From Adiantum capillus-veneris (taxonomy: Eukaryota > Streptophyta > Polypodiopsida > Polypodiales > Pteridaceae): a stretch of DNA of 64,000 nt. Where the stretch lies: NCBI GenBank assembly GCA_014529385.2, contig CM043945.1:96512612-96576611 (forward strand), in the 5' to 3' direction. The notes beneath the pieces are model-generated. The model was not told the origin of the DNA and did not search any database. It worked only from the letters and a program-made list of their open reading frames with translations. The position numbers and the translations under genes were made by a program. Of the stretch, positions 22,661-32,238 are shown piece by piece (the first letter of the stretch is position 1; every line of letters starts with the position of its first letter).

Positions 22661-23104
22661 CAAGGAGGAGCGGGCTATGGAGGAGGGGGGAAATGCTTTA
22701 CAGGGCTTGGCATGTTCTCTCTCTCTATATATATCTCTCTCCGTTCATGGACACTCAGCCTAGGGTTCTCTCGATCTTGCTCTCGAAGCGAGTTTGCATG
22801 TCGCATGCAACACACAAGCAAGGCAAAACCGTGTGCTGTAGTCCCAAGTCGGGGAGGAAGGACAGGCCAAAGCTCGGAGGCCGCGGGTAGCCACTCTAAG
22901 CCGGGAAGGTTTAGAATTTCGAGCACCACCAAATCGGGTAAGGCCCGGTTCATTGGCAGCGCGCAGGCTTTCTGAGGAGCTTTCATTTCTCTTGCGACCC
23001 CAAAGGCGGCCCATAACGCTCTCAGGTTTCTTCTTCCCCATCTCGCAGGCAACGGCCTCCTGTGCAGGTATTTCTTTCATTAATTTTTTTATTAAAAAAT
23101 CTTT
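22661..23104. other. Post-primer-site region, GC-rich
   Basis: Overlapping short frames on both strands have no recognised content. It may be the 5' internal region of the retroelement starting at 22647. Confidence 0.35.
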
Positions 23105-25200
23105 TTAGTGCCCTAAGTTGGGCCACACACCCCACCTAGGGGTGTTGCCCCATGGGCCAGGGGAATCGGCAGTTTGTGGGACGAGCCCCACAACCGGATG
23201 GACATTTATGGTCGCATCCATTGGCTCATGTGGCGAATTTATGCACCTGTCATGAGCAAAAATTTACAAGTTGAAGGTGTACAAAATCCCCATGTCTGTC
23301 ACAAAACATCTCTTGGAATCTCTCGGACTCTATCTAGGGCAGGATTGAAACGGGACTCCAAGACATGCATGGACGCAGACACAGATGTGTGATAAGGGAT
23401 GAAAAGTGTAAGCCATGATTCTACGGAAGCAAGGCTTCTCGTCGCTAAGACATGGATTGGAAATCTAATGCAAGGCATCACTAGGGGACGCCGATCAATT
23501 TTGCAAGGCATCCGATGACTCTCAGTCAATGGTTACAGGCAAGGTTGTTTGGGAACCATGGCAAGTCAGGCAGGGCCTATGAACTATCCGATTACTGTAT
23601 TCGGCAAGGCCGGCTAGTAATTACAATTTCAAGCAGCTGTCTACCATAACATACATTCAGGAGCAAGGCTCCCTATAACGACACTCTAATAAACCAACTT
23701 GTGTCTTACGTTGGTTGTTAATTTTTATCTCTCCTCGTTGTGCTCTCTCGAGGCGGATGACAGAAGATTTATGGGAGCATGGCTCCATGCATTGGATGCA
23801 TAACATGTCCAAGCCATTGCAGCTTGCTAGGGAGCAAGCAATATGTCTATATAAAGCAGCGTGGAAAAAACATTGACATCCACAACTAGGAGTTGAATGC
23901 AATGTTGACCACCATATGAATTTTCACAATGCCAACTTGTCAAGCAAAGGTTGCTTTGATCAAGTAGTATTGGACAATCGCTGACATTTGATAGTTCAGT
24001 TGTAGATGATATCTCTCTCACTATCGGGCAATTTTATGACTCTCAATCAGTAGTAAAATTTGGCAAGGCCGTTTCCCTATGAAATTTTGACAAGGTCGAT
24101 CTTTTCCTGCTCGGACCTATGTGTGTCACCAAGAGCATCTTTTAGCTATGAGCACTTAGGTTACATTCTTGTCTCATCCATTTGATGAACTTACATGAAG
24201 CAAGGCTTCTATTTATGCATCTTGCATTGAAACTCCCCACGTTCGGCATATGCTATGAGCATACAAACTTGGGAAGGATTTGGCAATATGCTTGTAGGTT
24301 ATTTCATTACGTGACAGAAGGGCGTATATGATTCAAGGGACATATATGTACATACGACAGCTCCCACCCGTGTAGCAAATATGGCTATGAGCCATTTTTA
24401 CGCGAGTTTTTGTTTCTTCCACGGAATCTCGGGCCAACTGGTTACAGCAACGACCAGGTTAGCCAATTTTCTTTTCTTTTTATTCTTCCATGTTTACACC
24501 TTTGATTGGAAACTACTGCTTTTGTGCCAAGCAAAGTGCTTTGATGATTTTACATGAAGCAAGGCTTCTCCCTTGTGCCAAGGAATTGCCCAATGACTTG
24601 TCATCAAGGGCCGTGGCACACAAGTTTGAAAAAACTGGTAAAATAGGGAATATCACCTCACAGAATTCCTACCAGTTTAGATTGTGCAAGGCACTTATGG
24701 TTTGGGCTCTCACGTTTGAGGCCATCACTTTTGCCAAGGGCTTAAGATTATGTATGCACGGCATGCTAGCTAAGTGGAATCAATTCTACCACCTCAGGAA
24801 ACACGCTTCCGCTATAACACCAGACCTTTTGTCAAGGACAAAATACGTTCTGGATTGTTTTTGGGTTGCTGTCAAACACAACAACACTTAAAAGAACCTA
24901 AAACATGGACTTAATTCAAAGGCAAAGTGCTCTCATTAAGTCACACTGGTGTAGTGACAACCACATACATGGTAGGTGGATCAGTCTGTGACTTGTTTGT
25001 GTTTTTTTCTGTTACCTCCCTCGATAAGAGCGACGTAGCAGAAACTTGTTGCATGTTTATAGGATAAGCTGCACGTTAGGCATACGATGCACAAGAGCAT
25101 GGCAATCAACTATACAAGTCATAGTCGTTTAAGGAAAGTTCCTCAGCCCAACATGCTCTTCTTCTCTCGTTCTCTCGTTCTCTCTCTTTAAGGGAATAAT

Positions 25201-25223
25201 GAAAATCTTCTAAGAAGCTTTTC
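25201..25223. repeat. 10-bp-arm hairpin with TAA loop
   Basis: Arms 25201-25210 and 25214-25223 pair over ten positions with one mismatch, leaving a three-base TAA loop. It is one of the strongest hairpins in the tract. Confidence 0.8.
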
Positions 25224-25767
25224 ATCCATGTTTTTCTCGTAACTTAGCCTGACCCAAGGTGCTCTAACTCTCAGCTAGCACGTTGCTAAGATGCTACTTA
25301 CATTAGTCTTCATCGGTCCGTCCACTGAACACTAATTTGCATACGGGCTATGAGTCACACAGGCTAAGAGCCATTGTTAGGCCAAGGGTACGACCCGGCT
25401 ATTGGCATTCTTTAGGTGATTGTTTTCACAATCAAACAGATCTACCCAAGGAAGTACACATCAACGTTAATGGAAAAGCAAGACTCTTGTCATTACAGAT
25501 GTTTAGGGTGTCATTTTTGCACTACATGTTTTTAGTGCGACACTCAAGTTCAGTTTTTGATAATCTTCAACTCACATCCGCTGATCTCTACAAGGAAGTA
25601 TAGATGCAGCAATCAGTTGTGACAGCATGGCTGTCCACCAGATCTAGGCAATCCACTTGTGTGGATTCCATGTTCTCTCTATAGAACTACGGAGTGTCTA
25701 TGGACATATTGTTTTGGGGTACGACCCGGCGGGTGACTACTACATCACGCCATAATCTTTGAGGATC

Positions 25768-25824
25768 ATAGTTGATCTGCATTGAGGATCACAGTTGATC
25801 TGCATTGAGGATCACAGTTTGATC
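25768..25824. repeat. Three-copy 24-bp tandem repeat
   Basis: GAGGATCA(T/C)AGTT(T)GATCTGCATT repeats three times with single-base changes. Confidence 0.85.
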
Positions 25825-27010
25825 TCTCTCAGTTAGACTTTCAAGGAAAGAATTCCGCAATCTACCACGCGGTAGAGGACAAACTCAACTTTTCAAGTTG
25901 ATTCCAATCATTATGTACACGGTTAACTATGTTGGTTGCCGTTACCTGCTAGTTGAGCAGTTTCTACAAAGGGTCTTACCAAGGGGTTTGACTACGTCAA
26001 TTTTAACCACAGGGGTTGGATTGCGAAGGCAACACCCATGATTCCTAGTGCAATGCTATTTGTTTTTTAGGTAGGAGATGTGCTCCTCTCCGCTTGAATA
26101 CTGCTACGTGAACATTACGTTCAAACCTCCAGGTACGCATCTATTAATTTTGTGTTATTCCATTTTTTGTATGCTTTGCTTGTTTTTTTTTTTCAAGACG
26201 TATAAGTACGCTTGAATGTTACAGAGCCATGCCAAGGGCATGTCGGCACAAAGTATTTTGGGCCAAGTGTCCAATCTACCTTTTTGCCTTATGCTATTAC
26301 GAACCTACTTGTAGGGTTCGATTTGGCACATGTTGTCACATGGGATACAACATGGTCTAGGAACTCAAGGAGTTTGGTTTAGCCAGTGTGGAGCATGATA
26401 ATGAGGGTCCCTCTCACTCGCGTCGCAGAGTGTTTGTAGTTACCTCCACACACAAGTACATCTCGTACTTGATGGATGTCACTTTTCCTGGCATCCTTAC
26501 TTGAGACATATTCCACATGTGGAGAATATGAGTCTCTGGGACTGACACTGGCGCCCAATTTGAAATGATGTGTCGCGACGAAGTCCCTAGGTGTTGGTCG
26601 CATCCGTTCATTAGACCAATTGACGCACACAATATCAGGAACAATTTCAGTGGCCAAAAATTATCGAGTACTAAGTACAGACTTGTTGTGATTACAAGTG
26701 CTGTGAAACCACCTTAACGGAGGGTCGTTTCTACATATAGCAAAGTATGCTACGTTCATGAGAATGTCTCATGGTTGGTTCCTAGGTGTGACCGGGTTGT
26801 CACATTCTATTATGGTCCAACTTTGTTGCCAGATTTTCATGTAAGTATCATGGAAAGTCTCGTCATGGAATTGAAGTTTGGATATGTTTGTGTTAAATGC
26901 ATGCACAGTAGGTGTTATGGGCCATAGTGTTTAACACAAATTTATTTGGAGCAGCATGAAAATCCATGGACTTTATTCTTTCTGCACCCTTTTGCACTGC
27001 TAGTGCAATC

Positions 27011-27197
27011 TCTCTTGCAGATTTAGTATAGCATAATCTTAACATGAACACACTAGAGTCAAGTTTTTGTGGGTTCTAATAATAGTAGGCATAATCTTAA
27101 AAAATTTAGCTGATTTGTAGTCATGCACGACTTTCTTTGCTTTAGTGACATTTACATTTTGTTCACTACGTGTATTTCACAGTTTTTCACTTTCTCT

Positions 27198-27200
<3 letters not shown>
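27011..27200. other. AT-rich spacer
   Basis: TAGGCATAATCTTAA and TAGCATAATCTTAA form a short direct repeat (27030 and 27086). Nothing else is seen. Confidence 0.4.

Positions 27201-27248
<48 letters not shown>
27201..27248. repeat. (GA)24 microsatellite at LINE 3' end
   Basis: A pure GA run lies at the 3' border (minus strand TC) of the LINE fragment 27249-28217. A GA run sits at the same relative place at 38555-38582 by LINE C. Confidence 0.95.
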
Positions 27249-27250
<2 letters not shown>

Positions 27251-28217
27251 AAATATTATATGTATGCTTGTAAAAAGTGGAAATGACCCATGAGATTGAA
27301 AGGTACAATCATATGAGATGTGGCACCAGCATTTGGGAAAAAATGTAACAAAAAAAAGTCTTATATTCTCAATAAAACGTGCTCATCAGGACAGGTAAGG
27401 AAGTTGATGGTACTAGGATGCAACCTGCTTAGTGATAGAAGGAAAGTAATGAGGCCAATGCTTAACTAGGATACAACCTCACTGATATTAGTACTAAGTA
27501 GCATATATGGAGAGCACAAGAATTGTGAGTCATCCCAAGAACTCCCGCTTAGGTCGTTGTAGCATAGGCATCAGTACCCTTCATAGTGAAATGTTGAGGA
27601 GGTCTTCATCGATATTGAGCAACGATTACATTATTGTCGTGTGCATGCGTCGCCCGTGCATAGATCTCCTAGGCCCCCGGCATCTCAAATGACCAAGCTG
27701 GACTGCTCGATCAAGTAGTACACCTTGTTGAGGAGTTGTCTTTTGCTGTCAGTTAGAAGCCTTTTGAGTGTTGCTAAATCAACTTGTAAGGTTTCTCTGG
27801 ACATGCGTTGCTCCTCTAAAGTATCTCTCTAAGTCGACATATCTTGGATCAATAGAGTCCACTTCACGAGCAAGTGGCCCAAACCCACCACATCATTTAC
27901 TATGCATACGCCACGACCAGAGAGGAAGTAGGCTTGACGAGGCGATTGATCAACAAGGTAAGAAGAACACCTTACTCCAACGAATGCTTTCCAAACGCAA
28001 GGAATTCCGATCTGTTTGCTACCTGCCATGCCAATAGAGATGATCCGTAACATCTTTCCAAGCGGATAGCAAGGGAGAGGTGAATAAGCAACCAGGAATA
28101 TAACCATCCATCTTGCCAAACACAAGCTCCCAAAGGGAAGTCTGCCAACGACCAAAAGCGGGAGTGGTAGCGTGCCGACATAGATCAACAACCATAACTG
28201 TCCATCGCTGAGATTGT
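27249..28217 (-). pseudogene. LINE A, 3' part of ORF2 and 3' UTR
   Basis: The minus-strand frame 28260-27829 (NLSDGQLWLLIYVG, PLPLLVVGRLPFGSLCL, then MVIFLVAYSPLPCYPLG) reads as the continuation of the LINE ORF2 C-terminus found at 31373-31700. The two parts are separated exactly by the 28218-31372 LTR element. The 3' end shares AATGACCCATGAGAT with the LINE end at about 38630 and also stops at a GA run. The protein is decayed. Confidence 0.6.
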
Positions 28218-28940
28218 TATAACAAACTGCTGACGTGTCAAAGCCTAAAGAATGGAGCAACTTACAATTGTGGCCGAGGGGCCTAAACTGTCACAAAGTG
28301 ATGACGTGGTTGTTCTACAGCAGAAACCCTAACCCTAATTTCTGCCAAAAACCCTAACTGTTGAAACCCTAATTCTAGAAACCCTAACCCTAAACCTGAA
28401 AACCCTAACCCTAAAACCTGCAAACCCTAATTTTGGAAACCCTAACCCTAAAACCTGCAAACCCTAATTCTGTTGCCAAAAACCCAAAAATTGCAAAAAC
28501 CCTAACCCTAACCCTAAGGGCAGCAGGGAGATTTTCGTGTTTTACGCTGGCTGATGACGTGGCAGGCTATATGAATTTCCGTGATTTACATTGGCAACTT
28601 TTTGGCTTTGCTTTTGGACCCGAAGCTTTTGAGTTTTAAAGGCTTTTTACTGTAACTGTTTTTCAGGCCAAGGGCCTTCAAATATGAGCTTAGGACTCAT
28701 TCTCTGGCATGCTTCCTGGAGAAGGTGCAGAGTCTGGAGTACCGGCTTGTACTGGGTTGATGCAATATAAAGAAATACCGAAAGGGGCGCCAAGGTTTGG
28801 GGCCAATACTCTCTGGGGTGGAATTCCGCCACTCCGTGTCGCGTGTCGTCTCTCTCTATTTCAGTTCAGTTGTTATTTGAAGTGCTTAAAGTTGTTCAAT
28901 CTGTTCTTTTCTATTGGCACATGGTGCCCGCCTTGTAATA
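28218..28940 (+). repeat. 5' LTR with telomere-like repeats
   Basis: It starts TATAACAAAC (mutated from TGTAACAAAC) and ends CCTTGTAATA. It contains about fifteen CCCTAA units between 28324 and 28527, arranged as AAACCCTAACCCTAA blocks separated by TTTTGG or CTGC spacers, and a TATA motif (CAATATAAAG) at 28763. Confidence 0.88.
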
Positions 28941-28953
28941 GGGGTATCAGAGC
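28941..28953 (+). promoter_or_regulatory. Primer binding site (Met-tRNA), one mismatch
   Basis: GGGGTATCAGAGC directly follows the 5' LTR. Confidence 0.78.
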
Positions 28954-29542
28954 ATCAAGTGTGTGCTTTTCTGAAAGCATACCGGCCCTACAAAAGAGCA
29001 GACAAAGCTTTTGGAATTCCAACCTGGACTTATTAGCCACTCCCACCCTTACTTCATCGCGCATCGGACGCGCTCCCGTCTTCACCGCTCATGTCTTACA
29101 GGGCATAAGCCAATTAAGATCACTTGCAAGAGAAGGATCCGGATTTGTTTCAAGTCATTGTTTTTCGCAGAAGCAGTGCCATGTAGATGTTGATGTCTAT
29201 AGCTACCAAGCAGCATACTCCAAGTACTTGGCAAGCTTTCAAGAAAAAAAAAATTTGCCTAAAGTTATATGGTTTCTGACATCTTCCTTTGAAGTGCAAC
29301 TTCTGGCAGAGTGGGGTATCTTGAAATGCTTGCCATGGAACCCTAGCAGATTATAACTTGAAATTTCTCGACATCTCTTAGTAGATGTCTCTTCACGAGC
29401 AGATGACCTTGGAGATCTAGTGCTATTGCTATCTTGGGACTACCATTGCCGCCAAAGAAACATTGTCTGTCCAAGAGTTGATGGACCATGCTGTGCTCGG
29501 CTACGACCTTATGGAAGGAACCTAACCCTAATTTTTGATGCA

Positions 29543-29681
29543 GGTTTTAGGATGGAAAGTCAGTCGACTTTTCGAGCTCGACTGATGTCGAGATTGCTTT
29601 TTGAGTTTGGGTTTTAGGATGGAAAGTCAATCGACTTTTCGAGCTCGACTGATGTCGAGATTGCTTTTTGAGTTTGACTTC
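29543..29681. repeat. Two-copy 68-bp tandem repeat
   Basis: The unit from GTTTTAGGATGGAAAGTCA to GCTTTTTGAGTTTG is present twice with a single base difference, implying a recent duplication. It contains the palindrome-like TCGAGCTCGA. Confidence 0.9.
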
Positions 29682-29863
29682 TGTTTGAGAACTTGTTTGG
29701 TGATCTTGTTTGAAATTTGTTTGAAATGGATGGTATCTGTTTTGAACTTGTTTTGGTGTCGATTTGAATTTTTTGACTCTGCTTTAATACTGGTTTCATT
29801 GATCGGTGATTTTATTCCGGGTAGAGTAGTAAAAAATGATGTTTGAGAATGCTTATTCATACT

Positions 29864-30262
29864 CATGGCCCGGACCCTTGTGGTTATTTGCGGGGGGAGT
29901 ATTGAATGATTGAAAAGTGCTGTTTTTTTTACTCATGGTCCAGACCCTTGTGGTTATTTACGGGGGGAGTATTGTTGTTGTTACTCATGGCCCAGACCCT
30001 TGTGGTTATTTACGCGGGGAGTATTATTGTTGTTACTCATGGGCCGGACCTGGATGGTTATGTGGGAGGAGTATTAAGAAGTCTGAGCAGTGGTTACTCT
30101 CAGCACCTCCAAACGACGCAGGCTGCGGTCTGGGGGCGTTTGGTTGTAAAAGGCCTCTATATCTCATGCCCGGACCTTTTTAGGTTATTTGCGGGAGGAG
30201 TGATGAGGGAGTTGTTGAACAACTCATGGCCCGGACCTGGATGGTTAACTGTCGGGGGAGTG
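29864..30262. repeat. Six-copy degenerate repeat ACTCATGGCCCGGACC...GGGGGAGT
   Basis: Six units each contain CTCATGGCCCGGACC, TGGTTATTTNCGGGGGGAGT and a variable spacer. They start near 29864, 29930, 29984, 30035, 30167 and 30222. Frames running through the array reflect the repeat and are not a gene. Confidence 0.88.
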
Positions 30263-30476
30263 TTCATCGGCGACTTTATGTTTCTATGTCTTGTAACATG
30301 CATATGTGAGGATTTGTGTTGCATTGTGATGTGCCAACCACTGAATATTCCTAATTGGATGAGATTGCCTGGGTATGTAATTTTTTAGTGCATCAAAACA
30401 CCCGTGGAAGATTAGTACGGTCTGGGTGTGATGGCTAATTTTACTACGCCGGAATATCAAGAGTCCGATCTGGACG

Positions 30477-30604
30477 AAAGGAGAAGCTAACTCCTTGATC
30501 AAAAGAGCAGAAAGGAGAAGCTAACTCCTTGATCAAAACAGCCAAAAGGAGAAGCTAACTCCTTGATCAAAAGAGCAGAAAGGAGAAGCTAACTCCTTAA
30601 TAAA
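30477..30604. repeat. Four-copy 34-bp tandem repeat
   Basis: GAAAGGAGAAGCTAACTCC followed by TTGATCAAAAGAGCA occurs four times in a row. It is followed at 30620-30655 by three copies of CCCTCGGAATG. Confidence 0.92.
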
Positions 30605-30689
30605 AAGAGTGAACTGATTGTCCCTCGGAATGTCCCTCGGAATGACCCTCGGAAATTTTTGAGCTAACTTGAGTTGTTTTGCTCTTTCA

Positions 30690-30700
30690 AGAAGGGGAGA
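30690..30700 (+). promoter_or_regulatory. Polypurine tract
   Basis: AGAAGGGGAGA immediately precedes the 3' LTR, the expected plus-strand primer for LTR-retrotransposon replication. Confidence 0.75.
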
Positions 30701-31372
30701 TGTAACAAACTGCTGACGTGTCAAAGCCTAAAGAATGGAGCCAACTTACAAATGTGGCCGAGGGGCCTAAATTGTCACAAAGTGATGACGTGGCTGCCTG
30801 AGAGCAGAAACCCTAACCCTAATTTTTGCCAAAAACCCTAACTGCTGAAACTCTAATTTTGGAAACCCTAACCCTACAACCTGCAAACCCTAATTTTGTT
30901 GCCAAAAACCCTAAAACTGCAGAAACCCTAACCCTAACCCTAACCCTAAGGATAGCAGGGAGATTTTCGCGTTTTGCATTGGCTGATGACGTGGTAGACT
31001 GTACAGACTTTCGTTAATTATGCTGACAGCTTTTTGGCTTTGCTTTTGGACCAGAAGCTTTTGAGTTTTAAAGGCTTTTTACTGTAACTGCTTTTCAGGC
31101 CAAGGGCCTTTAAATATGAGGTTAGGGCTTATTCTCTGGCATGCTTCCTGGAGAAGGTGTAGAGTCTGGAGTACCGGCTTGTACTGGGTTGATGCAATAT
31201 AAAGAAATACCGAAAGGGGCGCCAAGGTTTGGGGCCAATACTCTCTAGGGTGGAATTCCGCCACTCCCTGTCGCGTGTCGTCTCTCTCTATTTCAGTTCA
31301 GTTGTTATTTGAAGTGCTTAAAGTTGTTCAGTCTGTTCTTTTCTATTGGCACGTGTAGCCCGCCTTGTGACA
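30701..31372 (+). repeat. 3' LTR with telomere-like repeats
   Basis: It starts TGTAACAAAC and ends CCTTGTGACA. It is collinear with 28218-28940 but about 50 bases shorter, mainly through fewer CCCTAA units (30808-30950). Confidence 0.88.
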
Positions 31373-31765
31373 ATTGCCGCACAAGAGTAGGTAATAACAT
31401 AGCCTTCCTTGCCAATGCATGGCGTCGAAGGTCCAAAATATTCAGCCCCCCAAGACGCTTCGGAGTGCAAAGTTTCTGCATTGCTAACAAACGGAGGCCT
31501 TTCTTATGAGGACTAGTGCACCACAAGTGAGATACAATATTAGACATAAGCAATGAGAGATGAGAGTGAGGCAAGTGCAACAACGACAAGTAAAATTGAA
31601 CATATGCCATCATGATACTTTGCACAATACGAAGTCGAACATGTAGCGGCCATGCAGTTTCGAATAGTGCAATTTGACATTCAATCATTGCATAACCCAA
31701 TCAATTTGTTGCGTATTGGTTACTTGCCAGCCGATAGGGTATCTTAAGTGCCTGACCACCACATG
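31373..31765 (-). pseudogene. LINE A, ORF2 C-terminal half (split)
   Basis: Minus strand: YPIGWQVTNTQQIDWVM (about 31735-31685), then LRIVQSIMMAYVQFYLSLL, LCTPKRLGGLNILDLRRHAL and ARKAMLLPTLVR. This is the post-reverse-transcriptase region typical of plant LINEs (a LGGLGI-like motif). It continues on the other side of the inserted LTR element at 28217. Upstream catalytic domains are missing. Confidence 0.72.
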
Positions 31766-31767
31766 CA

Positions 31768-31768
<1 letters not shown>

Positions 31769-31802
<34 letters not shown>
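31769..31802. repeat. (AC)17 microsatellite
   Basis: Pure AC run at the junction between LINE A and LINE B. Confidence 0.95.
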
Positions 31803-31803
<1 letters not shown>

Positions 31804-31899
31804 GTGTCTCTGAAACCACAAGGACAGTTTCGCATACCAGCATGATGTATCCCCTTTCATTGCTAATTGTCGAGAGGATTCGAGGGCCAGTCTAGTATA

Positions 31900-32238
31900 T
31901 CAACAATTATTTGTATCCCACAAACCATGTATAAAGGACACTGATCTGGTAAGAGCTTCAATTTCTATCGGAGGATTAGCTAGTTCCGCTCGGGTAATCG
32001 CATGTGGTACGGAGGCCTTGGCTCTAATCATTCGGGAAATCATAGATACCAAAGGTCTCTCCATTGACTTCCAATTATCCTGATCCACAGATGGTCCCCA
32101 AATCTGGACCCCATAAAGCATAGCCGAAGCCACCACAGTATCAAAGAACCAAAGTTTTGTTCATGGTTCCTGAAACTGCACTTGTGAACACATCCTCTCC
32201 AACCCTCCAAGGCCACAGAGGCTCTAGAAAATCTAGCA
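31900..32238 (-). pseudogene. LINE B ORF2 C-terminal part
   Basis: Minus strand, two frames: KLDARFSRASVALEG (about 32240), then VVASAMLYGVQIWGP, NWKSMERPLVSMISRMI, then SVPHAITRAELANPPIEIEA. This is the region after the reverse transcriptase in jockey/L1-like ORF2 proteins (LYG.EIWG motif). At least one frameshift near 32240 and one near 32130 separate it from the intact polymerase frame. The cysteine-rich knuckle expected downstream is not visible here but is present in LINE C. Confidence 0.68.

Larger units (their letters stand above)
23105..27010. repeat. Hairpin-rich tract with A-N-G triloops
   Basis: Dozens of short perfect inverted repeats stand in a non-coding stretch of 3.9 kb. Examples with 3-base loops: GAAGC-AAG-GCTTC at 23426, 24197 and 24556; GGAGC-AAG-GCTCC (23660); GGAGC-ATG-GCTCC (23774); ATGCAT-TGG-ATGCAT (23787); CAACT-AGG-AGTTG (23883); AAGCAA-AGG-TTGCTT (23942); ATGCA-TCT-TGCAT (24215); TATGCT-ATG-AGCATA (24249); ATGGCT-ATG-AGCCAT (24381); GACAGC-ATG-GCTGTC (25621); CTTTC-AAG-GAAAG (25838); TCAACTT-TTC-AAGTTGA (25885); TTGAC-TAC-GTCAA (25988); CATGCC-AAG-GGCATG (26228); AACTC-AAG-GAGTT (26362). 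Others have longer loops: ACACCCC/GGGGTGT (23127), GCTTGCT/AGCAAGC (23822), AATCCAC/GTGGATT (25650), CAAGTAC/GTACTTG (26453), TTTGTGTTAAA/TTTAACACAAA (26887-26940), TTGCAC/GTGCAA (26992). No recognised protein. Confidence 0.7.
28218..31372 (+). mobile_element. Non-autonomous LTR retrotransposon (3.15 kb)
   Basis: Two LTRs (28218-28940 and 30701-31372) flank 1.76 kb without protease, integrase or reverse transcriptase. A near-perfect Met-tRNA primer site follows the first LTR and a purine tract precedes the second. Flanking pentamers ATTGT (28213-28217) and ATTGC (31373-31377) agree at four of five positions, as expected for an aged target duplication. The element sits inside LINE A. It must have moved with proteins supplied by another element (inference). 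Confidence 0.88.

Noticed and set aside
24490-24891. 133-codon plus-strand frame inside the hairpin-rich tract
   Set aside because: No recognisable family, and the hairpin motifs run straight through it; a frame of this length is expected by chance over the whole window.
28709-29356. 215-codon frame crossing the LTR / internal border
   Set aside because: It spans the LTR end and primer site of the non-autonomous element, so it cannot be a normal retroelement protein; content unrecognised.
29906-30388. 160-codon frame in the CTCATGGCCCGGACC repeats
   Set aside because: Created by the periodicity of the tandem repeat.
28324-30950. CCCTAA clusters as a true or interstitial telomere
   Set aside because: They occur at the same place in both LTRs of one element and are interrupted; best read as part of the LTR.
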